From an uncultured Pirellulaceae bacterium (GTDB lineage Bacteria > Planctomycetota > Planctomycetia > Pirellulales > Pirellulaceae): a stretch of 47,787 bases of DNA. The stretch lies in the NCBI GenBank assembly GCA_937928555.1, contig CALFWR010000049.1:1-47787 (forward strand), written 5' to 3'. Below the pieces are notes generated by a model that had not been told where the DNA came from, made no database searches, and worked only from the letters and a program-made list of their open reading frames with translations. The translations under genes and the position numbers were made by a program. Shown piece after piece: positions 1 to 8,517 of this stretch (position 1 is its first letter; each line of letters opens with the position of its first letter).

Positions 1-157
1 TCTACGTCGGGCCGACGGGAGCAAGGGAAAAGCTGAATTTCAACAAGTATCGCGAATCATCCGATAGATGAAAACCTCAGCGATCGTTTCATCGCATCAG
101 AGACGCGGATCACTGTCGGAACTGATTCTGACGCCCACGCCTCGTGAATAATCCGGG
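1..157 (+). mobile_element. MITE-like element, left part cut by the window edge
   Basis: This stretch matches the reverse complement of the complete copies at 7835-8022 and 47592-47778, sharing the blocks GGAGCAAGGGAAAAGCTGAA, AGCGATCGTTTCATCGC and CGGATCACTGTC. It ends with the terminal repeat TCGTGAATAATCCGGG at 142-157. About 30 bp of the other end would lie left of the window. The internal GCGAT...ATCGC pair could form a small hairpin. There is no coding capacity, so any movement would need a transposase supplied in trans. Confidence 0.75.
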
Positions 158-184
158 TTTACCCAGACTGAGACGACGTTCATT

Positions 185-226
185 GGCTGAACTGAAAGTC
201 ACGCCCACGCCTCGTGAATAATGAGG
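185..226 (+). repeat. Extra degenerate copy of one element end
   Basis: Twenty-two bases at 201-222 repeat the element end (ACGCCCACGCCTCGTGAATA followed by AT), then diverge (GAGGG where the element has CCGGG). The bases just before also resemble the element (AACTGA shared). It lies 28 bp beyond the end of the preceding copy, so it looks like a decayed second end or a local duplication. The rest of 227-430 shows nothing I can identify. Confidence 0.6.
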
Positions 227-430
227 GAGAATGGAAGGTTTTGTGCTGCGATGGATTAAGAAATTGGTATTTCAAGGGGATTATCGAACCGATGTCCGGG
301 TTCTTCCGTAGTCCGGAAGGTGCATTCCTGTCATAATCCAAAAAGTCCACGATTGGCAGGTTTGGCGTAAGTTCCGAATGCTCCGCAGGTGGGCAGGCGA
401 ACTCGAAACTGTTTTGGCCGATTTGGCGAC

Positions 431-826
431 ATGCACATTTGCAGACCGATAATCCAGCTCTTTCTGGTTTACCTGGTTCTTCTATGGAACTTGGGGCCGT
501 CGCTGCATCACGCGGACTGGCTTGGGTTTCATGTTCACCCGGGCGCAGGCTGTGCCCAAACGGCTGATTCCCATAGTCACGTGTCGACGTGCGGGTGTTG
601 CTGCCACAGCCATTCGCTTCCTGATAAAGAGTCCGGCGAAACGGGTTCGATCGGGGCGGATCACGTCTGTGGATTCTGCCAATTCTTCAAGCAGTTCAAC
701 GTTGTCTTTTGTGCCGTCGATGAACCGATGGCAAACACCCCGGCGTTAATGCGGGATGTTTTCTTTGTCGAGTTCGTCACCGCCGATTCGATCCGTTTAG
801 TGGCCCGGGGGCCGCCTGCCGCTTAA
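431..826 (+). CDS. Small exported Cys/His-rich protein, DUF2946-like
   Basis: The product is about 131 aa. A hydrophobic segment at the N-terminus (IIQLFLVYLVLLW) suggests a signal peptide or membrane anchor. A Cys/His-rich stretch follows: HHADWLGFHVH, then CGCCCHSHS, then DHVCGFCQF. The protein ends in ARGPPAA. This pattern of a hydrophobic start, paired Cys/His motifs and an R-x-PP end resembles the DUF2946-type small membrane proteins often found near metal-handling genes. That link is from memory of the family and is weak. A GTG at 389 would add 14 residues; I prefer the ATG at 431 because it puts the hydrophobic segment at the N-terminus. The clustered thiols and imidazoles suggest metal binding (inference). 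It is separated by 181 bp from the DUF58 gene and may be transcribed separately. Confidence 0.6.
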   Translation: MHICRPIIQLFLVYLVLLWNLGPSLHHADWLGFHVHPGAGCAQTADSHSHVSTCGCCCHSHSLPDKESGETGSIGADHVCGFCQFFKQFNVVFCAVDEPMANTPALMRDVFFVEFVTADSIRLVARGPPAA

Positions 827-1007
827 GCATCAGCACTTCAGTGCTTTCTCAGCTTTTTACGACCTGTGCGTTTGCACAAAGTCTGCACCATTGGCCGGGT
901 TCTCGCGATGTCGAAGGTTTACTTCATTTCGCATTTCGCCAGCGTAGTAGCACAGATTTTGTTTCATGCACTCGGTAGCAAGATGCGCCTTTTGAGTAGC
1001 TTAAACG

Positions 1008-2288
1008 ATGAACAATTCAGGACCTTTCCGGTGGCTGGAGAAGCTCCTTCAGGGAGCCAACCATGATTTTTGCCCTGGACTCAATAAATATGTTTTCTGG
1101 TTGAAGGACCCTATTGGTTGGGTCACCGTCGCGGCGGCGTTCTCGCTGTTGATCGGCTTGTTCGTCGGTCCGCAGGGGTTTGTGTTGGCCGGTGCCTTTG
1201 TTGCGCTTCTCCTGTTGGGAGCGGCCTGGCCGTGGCTGAGCATGAAAGGGTTGCGTTGTTCGGTCGAGTTTCTGGAAAGCCGCTCCAGCGAAAGCGAATC
1301 GACGTCGGTGATTCTCGAAGTCACCAACCGCTGGCCGATCCCTGCCTTTGGTCTGATTGTCTCGGGCCAGTTTTTGCAGGATCTGGTTGATCCCGATGAT
1401 GTCGTCGCGGTAGCGCTCAAACGCGTGCCGGCATGGTCTGTGTCGCGGTTCGAGTGGTTGATTGAGCCCCGGCGGCGCGGCGTCCTGCCATCGGGCATTC
1501 CTGAATTGAAAACGGGTTTTCCGTTCGATCTGTGGACAGCGTCCAGGGAGATCGACTTGAAAGGGCGGACGATTGTCTGGCCGAAGTGTGCGACTTTGGA
1601 TGGCGTTCCGGAGTTGGGTGGCAACCATTTCAATATCGATGGAATCGCCAGCACCCGGTCTGGAAAAAGCGGCGAGACGATTGGTGTGCGCGACTATCGT
1701 CAGGGTGACTCGATCCGCAACATTCACTGGTCGCGAACGGCTCAGCTTGGCCGACTGATCGTAAAGGAACGTCAATCGTTCACGCAAAAGCTTATCGGTG
1801 TGGTGGTCGATTTAACGCCGGCCCACCATGGCGGGCGAGGACAGGAAAGCACTTATGAATGTGCCATCCGAACGGCCGCATCGGTGGTTCGCAAATTGCA
1901 CCAACACCAGGCTCACATCGATGTGTTTTGTGTTGGCTTGCCGACGGACTCTCCGGTGCGGTGTTCCAACAGAAACGGGCTCAAGCCGGTAATGGATTTT
2001 CTTGCCATGCTGCCGTCGCTGGAACAGTGCCAAGAGATTGAAGAAGCAACGGCACGGTCGCGACCGCCTGGTCCGGCGGACCGGTTTACGATTCTGATCC
2101 AGACGGCTCACACGGATGACTTTTTGTCGTCGGAAAAGCAGGTCCTGCGGATTGGAATCGGCAAGGGCTTGGACAGCAAGGCGGCCTCATCGTCGTCGGC
2201 GTTACCGGCGGCTTTGATTGCGTCTCCTGAGGTCGGGTTGCAGGAACTGGCCCAGCAATGGCAAGGAGCGATTTATGCAGGTCATTGA
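1008..2288 (+). CDS. DUF58 domain protein
   Basis: This 426-aa protein has two hydrophobic segments near residues 35-80, followed by a soluble part. The DUF58 signature is clear at about 225-250 (VRDYRQGDSIRNIHWSRTA, then GRLIVKERQ), and a von Willebrand-A-like fold follows (VVVDLTPA at about 265). DUF58 proteins are membrane-anchored and are encoded beside MoxR AAA+ ATPases and transglutaminase-like proteins, where they are thought to take part in chaperone-like maturation of envelope or metalloprotein targets. It opens the operon: its end overlaps the transglutaminase-like gene by 14 bp and moxR follows. The usual order has moxR first, so here it is reversed. The family call is secure; the substrate is unknown. 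Confidence 0.9.
   Translation: MNNSGPFRWLEKLLQGANHDFCPGLNKYVFWLKDPIGWVTVAAAFSLLIGLFVGPQGFVLAGAFVALLLLGAAWPWLSMKGLRCSVEFLESRSSESESTSVILEVTNRWPIPAFGLIVSGQFLQDLVDPDDVVAVALKRVPAWSVSRFEWLIEPRRRGVLPSGIPELKTGFPFDLWTASREIDLKGRTIVWPKCATLDGVPELGGNHFNIDGIASTRSGKSGETIGVRDYRQGDSIRNIHWSRTAQLGRLIVKERQSFTQKLIGVVVDLTPAHHGGRGQESTYECAIRTAASVVRKLHQHQAHIDVFCVGLPTDSPVRCSNRNGLKPVMDFLAMLPSLEQCQEIEEATARSRPPGPADRFTILIQTAHTDDFLSSEKQVLRIGIGKGLDSKAASSSSALPAALIASPEVGLQELAQQWQGAIYAGH
2262..2267 (+). promoter_or_regulatory. Ribosome binding site deciding the start of the transglutaminase-like gene
   Basis: AAGGAG lies 7 bases before the ATG at 2275, inside the end of the DUF58 gene. It favours 2275 over an upstream in-frame start at 2218, which lacks such a site. 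Confidence 0.65.
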
Positions 2289-4635
2289 AGCCGGAAGGTC
2301 ACAGCGTCCTGGTTACCTTCCCAGCGGTGAGCTTTTGCTGCTGGGGCTCTGTTCGGTGGCGGCGTTGTACCTGTTCCGAATCAGTTCGGTGCAGTATGCC
2401 GTCGGGATGTGGGCCGAGTGCCTGTTGTTGTTGGCGGCGCCCGTTGCATTGCTTTTTTGGGTGGCTCCGCGATTAACAGAAAAAGGTGTCGGTAACGGTT
2501 CAGGGGCCATCCTGTGGCTGCAGTTGGGTGCCGCCGCGTCTGGCGTTCTTGTTCTGGTGGTTCAACTGGTGATGCTTCAGTTTGGCAGCAGGGACGCGTA
2601 CGAAATCATTTCGTTGCTAATGATGTGTCATGTGGGCTGGTACTGCGTGGTGTTTTCCAAGTTCGGTTCCTTCGAGCGAGTGGCATTGGTGGTGTCGTCG
2701 GCGTTGGTGCTGTTTGTCTGTTTCATGACCAATCGGTTCGATGTGTACGCCGTTTCGCTTTTGTTTGCGATCACGGTGCTTTGGCGCTTGTTGGGTGCGT
2801 ATTGGGATCGGATCAACAACAAGTCGCTCGACGGCGAATCGCGGATGCTTCCGGTTAACGGTGTGGCAATCGTCAGCACGCTGTTGTTGGCCGGTTCGGC
2901 GGGATCGTTGGTTTGGATGTTTGCGCCCTCAGGGGAAATTTACCGAGGTTCGGGCTTTTCTTTTTTCGCTGGTGGAGAATCGGGTTTCGAAGACGAATTT
3001 GCTCGATCGGGAATCGGCGACGGCAACATGCTCACCGGCGGAGCCAACGCCACGACCGCCGGCGCGGTGGACACCGATAACTTTATCGAAGACGACAAGC
3101 CATCGATTTACGACACGATGTCAGAAAAGTTTGAAGGCCCGCTGGTGAAGAAAAAGCGATTGAACCGGGCGATTGCTTTGGAAGCCAGAGCCAAGCACAT
3201 GCATCAGGTGATTCAGTCCGAGCAGGCCGGAAAGTCCTTTCGGACGACAAGAATGAAAGCAAAGGAAACAGAGTTGTCGCTGGAGGAAAGGCGAACCAAT
3301 GCCCTGTTTTTTGTGGAAGGCCACGCTCCGATCCGATTCGGCGTGGATTGCTTCCAACATTTCGATGGGGAGACGTGGACCAAAACGGAAGTCGAGCCGA
3401 AGCAGTTGAATGTGCCGCCGATCCGGGTTGTGCAGCGATGGGGAAAGCCGTTCTATTCGCTTCAGCGTGTCCGGAAAAGTTATCTGAGCTCGCGACAGGC
3501 TCATCGCGTGAAGATCATGCGGATCGATACCAGAGTTCTTCCGGCGACGCCATTTCTGTCGGCGTGGCACATCCATCGTGTCGAAGTTGAAAACATGTTC
3601 GACTGGAACGGGTATGGGCTGGTTCAAATGTCAGGTGATTTTATTCCTGCGCACACCGTGATCGACCTTGTGTCGGACGTTCCCAACTATCATGTGCTCG
3701 AATCCGCAGATACGAAGTACTCCAAAACCGCAGACCCGGAAAGCCTTTTTCTGCAAATGCCGGACAACGACACGAGGCCCTGCGTGGAAGCGATTGTCAG
3801 CAGGATCGTCGAAGGAATCGAGCCCGGATGGAATCAGATCGACGCGATTGTGAACCATTTTCGCGAGAATTATGTTCACGATGTCACCTTGGTGGATGAC
3901 GGGCAGAGCGACGATTCGGTGCGGGCGTTTCTGGATAATGGTGGTGGCCCATCGTATTTGTTTGCAACCGCTGCGACTCAGTTTCTTCGTTCAGCCGGTT
4001 ACCGGACTCGGCTGGCAAGCGGCTATGTCGTCACGGCGGATGATTACGACCGTCAGGCACAGCAGTCGATCGTGACGTACAACAACGCGCACTTTTGGCC
4101 GGAAGTTTCACTGGATGGTTCTCTCTGGATTCCGCTCGAACCTGACCCTGCTTTCGCAATTCCCTCGGGCACGCAGACGTGGTGGCAATGGGCGAGCGGC
4201 AAATTTGGCGAAGGATTGTTGTTGGTCAAGCGCAATCCGGTCCGTAGTGCGGTGGCGCTGCTGTCGTTGGTGATGCTGACCCTGTTTCGCAAAGAGCTTC
4301 TGGTTGGAATTTTCGGGCTGGGGTGGCGGGTCGGAGTGAATATGTTGCCCGGCAGTCGGCTGAAGCTGACCCGCAAGCTGATTGATGCACGGTTCCGTAC
4401 CGCCGGGCTGGCGCGTCCTTCGTTTGCTTCGATTCGCGACTGGTTTTCGCAGGTCGATGCGACCGCGGGCGCCGACTTTTTCTCATTGTGGTGGAAAGAC
4501 AACTTTGGCCCGGCCAACAGCCCGCGGGCTTCCGCGAGGGAAGTCTATTTGGCTTGTCAGCAGATCGAATCCCAGTTGTCGTTCGACCGAATCAAATCCT
4601 TTGTCCTGAATAATGAAAATCGAAAGCTGTTATGA
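2275..4635 (+). CDS. Transglutaminase-like membrane protein with Ser in place of catalytic Cys
   Basis: The protein has about 786 aa. Roughly five to six membrane segments lie in residues 20-230. A long extracytoplasmic part contains a transglutaminase-like core at about 540-630, and another membrane segment lies near 655-680, followed by a soluble tail. In the core, GGGPSYLFATAATQFLR aligns with the family pattern G-x-C-x-x-F-A-T-A, so the catalytic Cys is Ser560 (codon TCG at 3952-3954). The other triad members are present as His606 (NNAHFWPEV) and Asp624 (EPDP). It is therefore probably not a classical thiol transglutaminase or protease; it may be a binding module. It overlaps DUF58 upstream and moxR downstream (ATGA), so the three are translationally coupled. 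The pattern of N-terminal membrane segments, core and C-terminal membrane segment is typical of the partners of DUF58 and MoxR. Confidence 0.85.
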   Translation: MQVIEAGRSQRPGYLPSGELLLLGLCSVAALYLFRISSVQYAVGMWAECLLLLAAPVALLFWVAPRLTEKGVGNGSGAILWLQLGAAASGVLVLVVQLVMLQFGSRDAYEIISLLMMCHVGWYCVVFSKFGSFERVALVVSSALVLFVCFMTNRFDVYAVSLLFAITVLWRLLGAYWDRINNKSLDGESRMLPVNGVAIVSTLLLAGSAGSLVWMFAPSGEIYRGSGFSFFAGGESGFEDEFARSGIGDGNMLTGGANATTAGAVDTDNFIEDDKPSIYDTMSEKFEGPLVKKKRLNRAIALEARAKHMHQVIQSEQAGKSFRTTRMKAKETELSLEERRTNALFFVEGHAPIRFGVDCFQHFDGETWTKTEVEPKQLNVPPIRVVQRWGKPFYSLQRVRKSYLSSRQAHRVKIMRIDTRVLPATPFLSAWHIHRVEVENMFDWNGYGLVQMSGDFIPAHTVIDLVSDVPNYHVLESADTKYSKTADPESLFLQMPDNDTRPCVEAIVSRIVEGIEPGWNQIDAIVNHFRENYVHDVTLVDDGQSDDSVRAFLDNGGGPSYLFATAATQFLRSAGYRTRLASGYVVTADDYDRQAQQSIVTYNNAHFWPEVSLDGSLWIPLEPDPAFAIPSGTQTWWQWASGKFGEGLLLVKRNPVRSAVALLSLVMLTLFRKELLVGIFGLGWRVGVNMLPGSRLKLTRKLIDARFRTAGLARPSFASIRDWFSQVDATAGADFFSLWWKDNFGPANSPRASAREVYLACQQIESQLSFDRIKSFVLNNENRKLL

Positions 4636-5579
4636 TTCAAGACGTGACCCAAAAATGCCAGAAATCCATCGCGCGGTTACGCGAGCAACTCAACGCATCG
4701 CTGGTTGGCAAGCAGGACGTAACCGAAATGGTAATTGCCTGCCTGTTCGCCAAAGGCCATCTGTTGCTAGATGACCTGCCGGGACTCGGAAAGACCACCC
4801 TTGCCAAAGCCCTCGCCGCGGCGGTGGGGGGGAGCTTTGCCCGCGTTCAGTGTACGCCCGACCTGCTGCCGACGGACATCACGGGATTCAATATCTTCAA
4901 TCAGAAAGAGCAGACGTTTGAGTTTCGCCAGGGGCCTGTTTTTTCGAGCCTCTTGTTGACCGACGAAATTAACCGTGCGACTCCACGAACTCAAAGTGCC
5001 CTGTTCGAAGCGATGGCGGAACGGCAGGTGACGATCGACAATACAACGATGAAGCTGGCTCCGACATTCATGGTGATCGCGACGCAAAATCCGGTCGAAA
5101 GTCACGGCGCTTATCCGCTGCCGGAAGCCCAGTTGGATCGATTCGCGATCAAGCTGAGCATCGGTTATCCCGAGTCGTCCGACGAAGTGGCGATGCTGGG
5201 TCATTTTGTGGGTGACAAGTTCGAAAAACGACAGATCGAACAGGTGCTTACAAGCGAAGAGTTGAGTTCCATTCAGGAGCAGGTTGCCAACGTCGAAGTC
5301 AACGAAGCGGTCCGCAAGTACCTTGTCGATCTCGGAGCGGTGACGCGAAGCCATCAATCTATTGAGCTTGGTTTGAGCCCGCGCGGTTTGATCACGTGGC
5401 AGCGAGTTGCCCAGGCGTGGGCTTTGCTGCAAAATCGGTTATTTGTTATTCCCGACGATATTCAGGCTGTCGCATTGCCGGTTTTGAAGCTTCGTATCGG
5501 AACCAACTCCGAACGGTCTGAAGAAATCGTTCGCGAGATTGTCCAGTCGATTGCAGTTCCAAATGAAACAAACCAATAG
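4632..5579 (+). CDS. MoxR-family AAA+ ATPase
   Basis: This 315-aa cytoplasmic ATPase carries Walker A at residues 51-56 (GLGKTT) and Walker B with Asp111/Glu112 (LLLTDEINRA). The following TQSALFEAMAERQV and the sensor region IATQNPVE are hallmark MoxR sequences. MoxR ATPases act as chaperones that remodel or activate partner proteins, commonly metalloenzymes or envelope proteins, together with DUF58 proteins. The start overlaps the stop of the transglutaminase-like gene by 4 bp. The downstream lipoprotein gene starts 14 bp after the stop behind a good ribosome binding site (GAGGAATAAG), so the operon probably continues into the lipoprotein and permease genes. Confidence 0.93.
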   Translation: MIQDVTQKCQKSIARLREQLNASLVGKQDVTEMVIACLFAKGHLLLDDLPGLGKTTLAKALAAAVGGSFARVQCTPDLLPTDITGFNIFNQKEQTFEFRQGPVFSSLLLTDEINRATPRTQSALFEAMAERQVTIDNTTMKLAPTFMVIATQNPVESHGAYPLPEAQLDRFAIKLSIGYPESSDEVAMLGHFVGDKFEKRQIEQVLTSEELSSIQEQVANVEVNEAVRKYLVDLGAVTRSHQSIELGLSPRGLITWQRVAQAWALLQNRLFVIPDDIQAVALPVLKLRIGTNSERSEEIVREIVQSIAVPNETNQ

Positions 5580-5592
5580 AGAGGAATAAGAT

Positions 5593-6207
5593 ATGAAATT
5601 CACAAAACATTTGGCCTGTGTTGTGGCGGCTTTGATGGCAAGCTCCCTTTTTTGGGCTGCCGGTTGCGGTGACGCGGTCACAGCCAACGGCGACGCGGGT
5701 CAGAAATCCGGCAGCGGCCTTCCCAACGAGAGGTTTCATCGGCCAGCCAAGCTGGAAGTCGCATTGCCGAGGCTGCGGCAGTTGCACGATGCGATTGTGG
5801 CCGAAGGCGAGCTTCCTGCTCCGATCGTCATCAAGGTCGCCGAACTGGTACATGGGACAGGGGCGTCGGCCCACTCGCATTTTCATTTGGCTGGCGAGTA
5901 TGATGGGCACCACGAGGAAGGCGAAGAGGAAAAGATCCATCAATACGAAGTCGACGCGATTCAGGAGTTGGAGGACATTGTCGGATGGCTGCCGAGAATC
6001 GCTGGCTCAAGCGACCTGAAGGAGAAGCAATGGAAGCGACTCAAAGAACTGTCGACAGCATTTGAATCAGACATCGAAGCGGCGTTTGGCAGTGCTACCG
6101 ATCTACAGGAAAAGCGTAAGGCCTATCGATCGATTGACAAAAAATCGAACGACCACATCGAAGCGATTGAGAAATTGGTAGCAGAAAGTTTGGAGAAGCT
6201 CGGATGA
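5593..6207 (+). CDS. His-rich lipoprotein
   Basis: The product is 204 aa. A signal peptide ends in the lipobox AAGC (Cys25), predicting an exported, lipid-anchored protein. After a short linker come helical segments with a His-rich patch at about 86-116 (HGTGASAHSHFHLAGEY, then DGHHEEGEEEKIH) that could bind divalent metal. The C-terminal half is charged and helical. I do not recognise a named family. The gene sits between moxR (14 bp) and the permease gene (ATGA overlap), so it is almost certainly co-expressed and probably works with the permease, perhaps as a periplasmic metal-binding partner (inference). The close link to DUF58/MoxR may be functional or just co-transcription. Confidence 0.75.
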   Translation: MKFTKHLACVVAALMASSLFWAAGCGDAVTANGDAGQKSGSGLPNERFHRPAKLEVALPRLRQLHDAIVAEGELPAPIVIKVAELVHGTGASAHSHFHLAGEYDGHHEEGEEEKIHQYEVDAIQELEDIVGWLPRIAGSSDLKEKQWKRLKELSTAFESDIEAAFGSATDLQEKRKAYRSIDKKSNDHIEAIEKLVAESLEKLG

Positions 6208-7730
6208 TGGAACATTACCTTGCAGGCGGAGGCCTGAGGCTTGCTCAAACGATCATCTACGCGTCGATGTGGATCGCCACCGGATGCTTTATCGCGGCGG
6301 TGTTTCGCAGAATGATGGGTCCGGAAAAAGTCCGCAGCCTGTTTGCCAACGACTCTCGCTGGGGGCTGCTGTCCGGTTGGCTGATCGGAATGCTGCTTCC
6401 CGTTTGCTCGTTGGGGGTGATTCCAGTCGTACGCGAAATGCATCGCGCAGGGGTGAAAAAAGGGACCATTCTTGCTTTCGGTTTGACCGCTCCATTATTC
6501 AATCCGATGTCGGTCCTGTACGGGCTGACGCTTTCGGATCCCATCGCGATTCTGTCGTTCTCACTGTGTGCTCTGACGATCGTGAGTGTGTTGGGTGTGG
6601 CCTGGAATCGGATCAGTGACGATCCCGATCCGTCGCAGGCAGAAGCTTTGCCGGCGGTCGGCATCAAGCGATCGGTGTCGGTCTTTTATACGGCGGCCAA
6701 AGAAATGATCGGGCCATCGTTGGTTTACATTCTGATTGGGATCGTGGGGTCAGTGACTCTCGCAACGCTGATTCCCAAAGGCTATTTGCAGCACCAGGTG
6801 GAACACGATAACGTGATTGCGCCCCTGGCTGTGGCATTCATTGCCGCGCCCATTTACTCGACACCGCTGCTTGTGATGAGCCAGATTGGCGGGATGTTCC
6901 AGCACGGGAACTCGATCGGTGCGGCTTTCTCGCTGTTGATTCTGGGAGCGGGAACGAATCTGGGTTTGTTTTGTTGGTTCGGAAAGACGTATGGCGCTCG
7001 CAACGTGTTTCTTTTTTTCCTGTTGCTGCTCGCGACGACCATTGGTCTCGCCTACCTGATTGATAAACCTCTGTACCCCAAGGGCATTGAACCGGCCGGT
7101 CACTCGCATGCCTTTGATGTTTATTCCAATCCATTCGATTCGAGTCAGGAAAACCTGTACGAAGCAACCAACCGCCTGGTCAGTGACTTCTGGGCTGCCA
7201 ACGAGTTTGGGGGCACCTACGCGCTGGTTGGGTTGATCGTTTTGGGGTTGCATTTCCTGGTGATCGAACGGTTTGTTGATCTTGAGTCCTGGTTCTGTCG
7301 GGCGAATGACAAAGGCTCCAGCGTGGATGTTGTGCTGCCCAGTTGGGTGCTGGGCTTGACGGTGGTGCTGGGTTTGGTGACCGCAAGTGTGGTTGGCTGT
7401 TACGTTTACTATCCGGCCGCAGATGACCTGTTGGGCGACCTGAGAAATGTCCACTCCGATGCGGTGATCACCGCCAAGACCGGCGACTGGGAAGCGGCCG
7501 AAAAGTGGGTTGAGTACTCGGACAATCTTTCGCGGCGACTGGAAGTAGGTGTCTTTTTGCGAGAAGGATCCGTTGGAGAATTCCGCAGCACCAAGGCCAA
7601 GGACTATCGCGAGAGGCTTGAAGGTCTGCGGATGGCTGTTCAGGCCAAAGATCAACCTCAGGTCGAGGAGATCTGGTTCGAGTTGGAGCAATCGTATCGT
7701 CGCATGAGCAGTGCTTTTCGTGGTGAATAA
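6204..7730 (+). CDS. ArsP/YraQ-type permease with extra C-terminal helical domain
   Basis: This 508-aa membrane protein has about ten hydrophobic segments. The first half contains PVCSLGVIPVVREMHRAG and then GLTAPLFNPMSVLYGL, the layout of the UPF0718/ArsP_1 permeases, which usually have PxCSCG; here the second Cys is Leu. A related half follows around residues 155-285. A short His-containing loop (GHSHAF, about 300) leads to two more membrane segments (about 340-360 and 378-402). The last 100 residues are soluble and helical, rich in W, E and R (DWEAAEKWVEYSDNLSRRLE), and are not part of standard ArsP permeases. Family members export organoarsenicals or are uncharacterised, so the substrate is unknown. 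The ATGA overlap with the His-rich lipoprotein suggests a functional pair, possibly for a metal. Confidence 0.78.
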   Translation: MMEHYLAGGGLRLAQTIIYASMWIATGCFIAAVFRRMMGPEKVRSLFANDSRWGLLSGWLIGMLLPVCSLGVIPVVREMHRAGVKKGTILAFGLTAPLFNPMSVLYGLTLSDPIAILSFSLCALTIVSVLGVAWNRISDDPDPSQAEALPAVGIKRSVSVFYTAAKEMIGPSLVYILIGIVGSVTLATLIPKGYLQHQVEHDNVIAPLAVAFIAAPIYSTPLLVMSQIGGMFQHGNSIGAAFSLLILGAGTNLGLFCWFGKTYGARNVFLFFLLLLATTIGLAYLIDKPLYPKGIEPAGHSHAFDVYSNPFDSSQENLYEATNRLVSDFWAANEFGGTYALVGLIVLGLHFLVIERFVDLESWFCRANDKGSSVDVVLPSWVLGLTVVLGLVTASVVGCYVYYPAADDLLGDLRNVHSDAVITAKTGDWEAAEKWVEYSDNLSRRLEVGVFLREGSVGEFRSTKAKDYRERLEGLRMAVQAKDQPQVEEIWFELEQSYRRMSSAFRGE

Positions 7731-7834
7731 TTGTCGCTGTACAGTCGCCTCTCACCACCCCCAACGACAAGTGGAGGAAGGAACACTAATTGGCACTAAT
7801 CCTCACTAAGCAAGGACCATATCGACGACATGAA

Positions 7835-8022
7835 CCCGGATTATTCACGAGGCGTGGGCGTCAGAATCAGTTGAGACAGTGATCCACGACTCTAATGCGA
7901 TGAAACGATCGCTGTGGTTTTCATCTACTGGATGATTTACATTTCTTGTTGAAATTCAGCCTTTTCCCTTGCTGCTGTTGGCCAGACGTCGAATCAACGC
8001 CCGTCGTCGTGAATAATCCGGG
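7835..8022 (-). mobile_element. Complete 188-bp MITE-like element
   Basis: The element begins CCCGGATTATTCACGAGG and ends TCGTGAATAATCCGGG, giving perfect 16-bp terminal inverted repeats that extend imperfectly to about 26 bp (GGGCGT near both ends). Its interior matches the copies at the two window edges. It lies between the convergent permease gene and the DUF2007-like gene. The flanks (ATGAA left, CTCAG right) show no duplication. There is no open frame of note. The rest of this non-coding stretch (7731-7834 and 8023-8079) holds only a run of three CACTAA-like words near 7785-7808. Confidence 0.85.
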
Positions 8023-8079
8023 CTCAGGCAACGTCATGCGAGAAAAATCGCAAGGGAGCACCATCCGCCCAGCCAGGCT

Positions 8080-8517
8080 TCAGTCGTCATTCGTGCTTTC
8101 CGAATCCTCCTCGCCGGTCAGCAACTCGTGGGCGCGACCGGCTTGGACGTTGGGAACGACAACTTTGACGTCGCCAGCGATTTCGGTCTGAAATCCCGAG
8201 GTATAACCGCCAACAGCGCGGGCCTTGATGCCGTGTTCTTCGAGTTTGGCGACGATCGCGGAGGCGCTCATCTCGTCGGGCATGGAAGCAATCACCGTAG
8301 GTCGATTGGGATCGTTTGCCTGTTCGCGAGCAAATTTGGCGCTTTCGGCGGACAGCCGTTTGGCAGCAAACCCAACGAGCGCCGCAAAGCTTGCCATCAG
8401 CCCGATGGATAGCTTGCGCCGATGAGCAGAATTGTCACTGGTAAACAGTGCCACGACCAAAGCCAGATTCGCAGCCAGTAGCAACGCGGTAACCATCGAT
8501 GTCAGCGGACGACTCAT
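8080..8517 (-). CDS. Small membrane protein with DUF2007-like domain
   Basis: The 145-aa product has two N-terminal hydrophobic segments (about 5-27 and 36-52) and a cytoplasmic C-terminal domain. The domain (about 78-130) follows the DUF2007 pattern, a small ferredoxin-like fold: TVIASMPDEMSASAIVAKLE, then HGIKARAVGG, then VKVVVPNVQAGRAHELL. Members are described as putative signal-transducing or P-II-like proteins, but their function is not established. The start overlaps the stop of folC by 4 bp (ATGA on the minus strand), so it is translationally coupled as the second gene of a folC operon. The acidic tail (EEDSESTNDD) is probably disordered. Confidence 0.7.
   Translation of the reverse strand: MSRPLTSMVTALLLAANLALVVALFTSDNSAHRRKLSIGLMASFAALVGFAAKRLSAESAKFAREQANDPNRPTVIASMPDEMSASAIVAKLEEHGIKARAVGGYTSGFQTEIAGDVKVVVPNVQAGRAHELLTGEEDSESTNDD

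Noticed and set aside
866-1066. 66-codon frame before and overlapping DUF58
   Set aside because: It overlaps the start of a secure gene in another frame and has no RBS or domain.
1017-1787. 256-codon minus-strand frame opposite DUF58
   Set aside because: It mirrors the DUF58 gene, is rich in Arg and Gln, and has no family-like motif.
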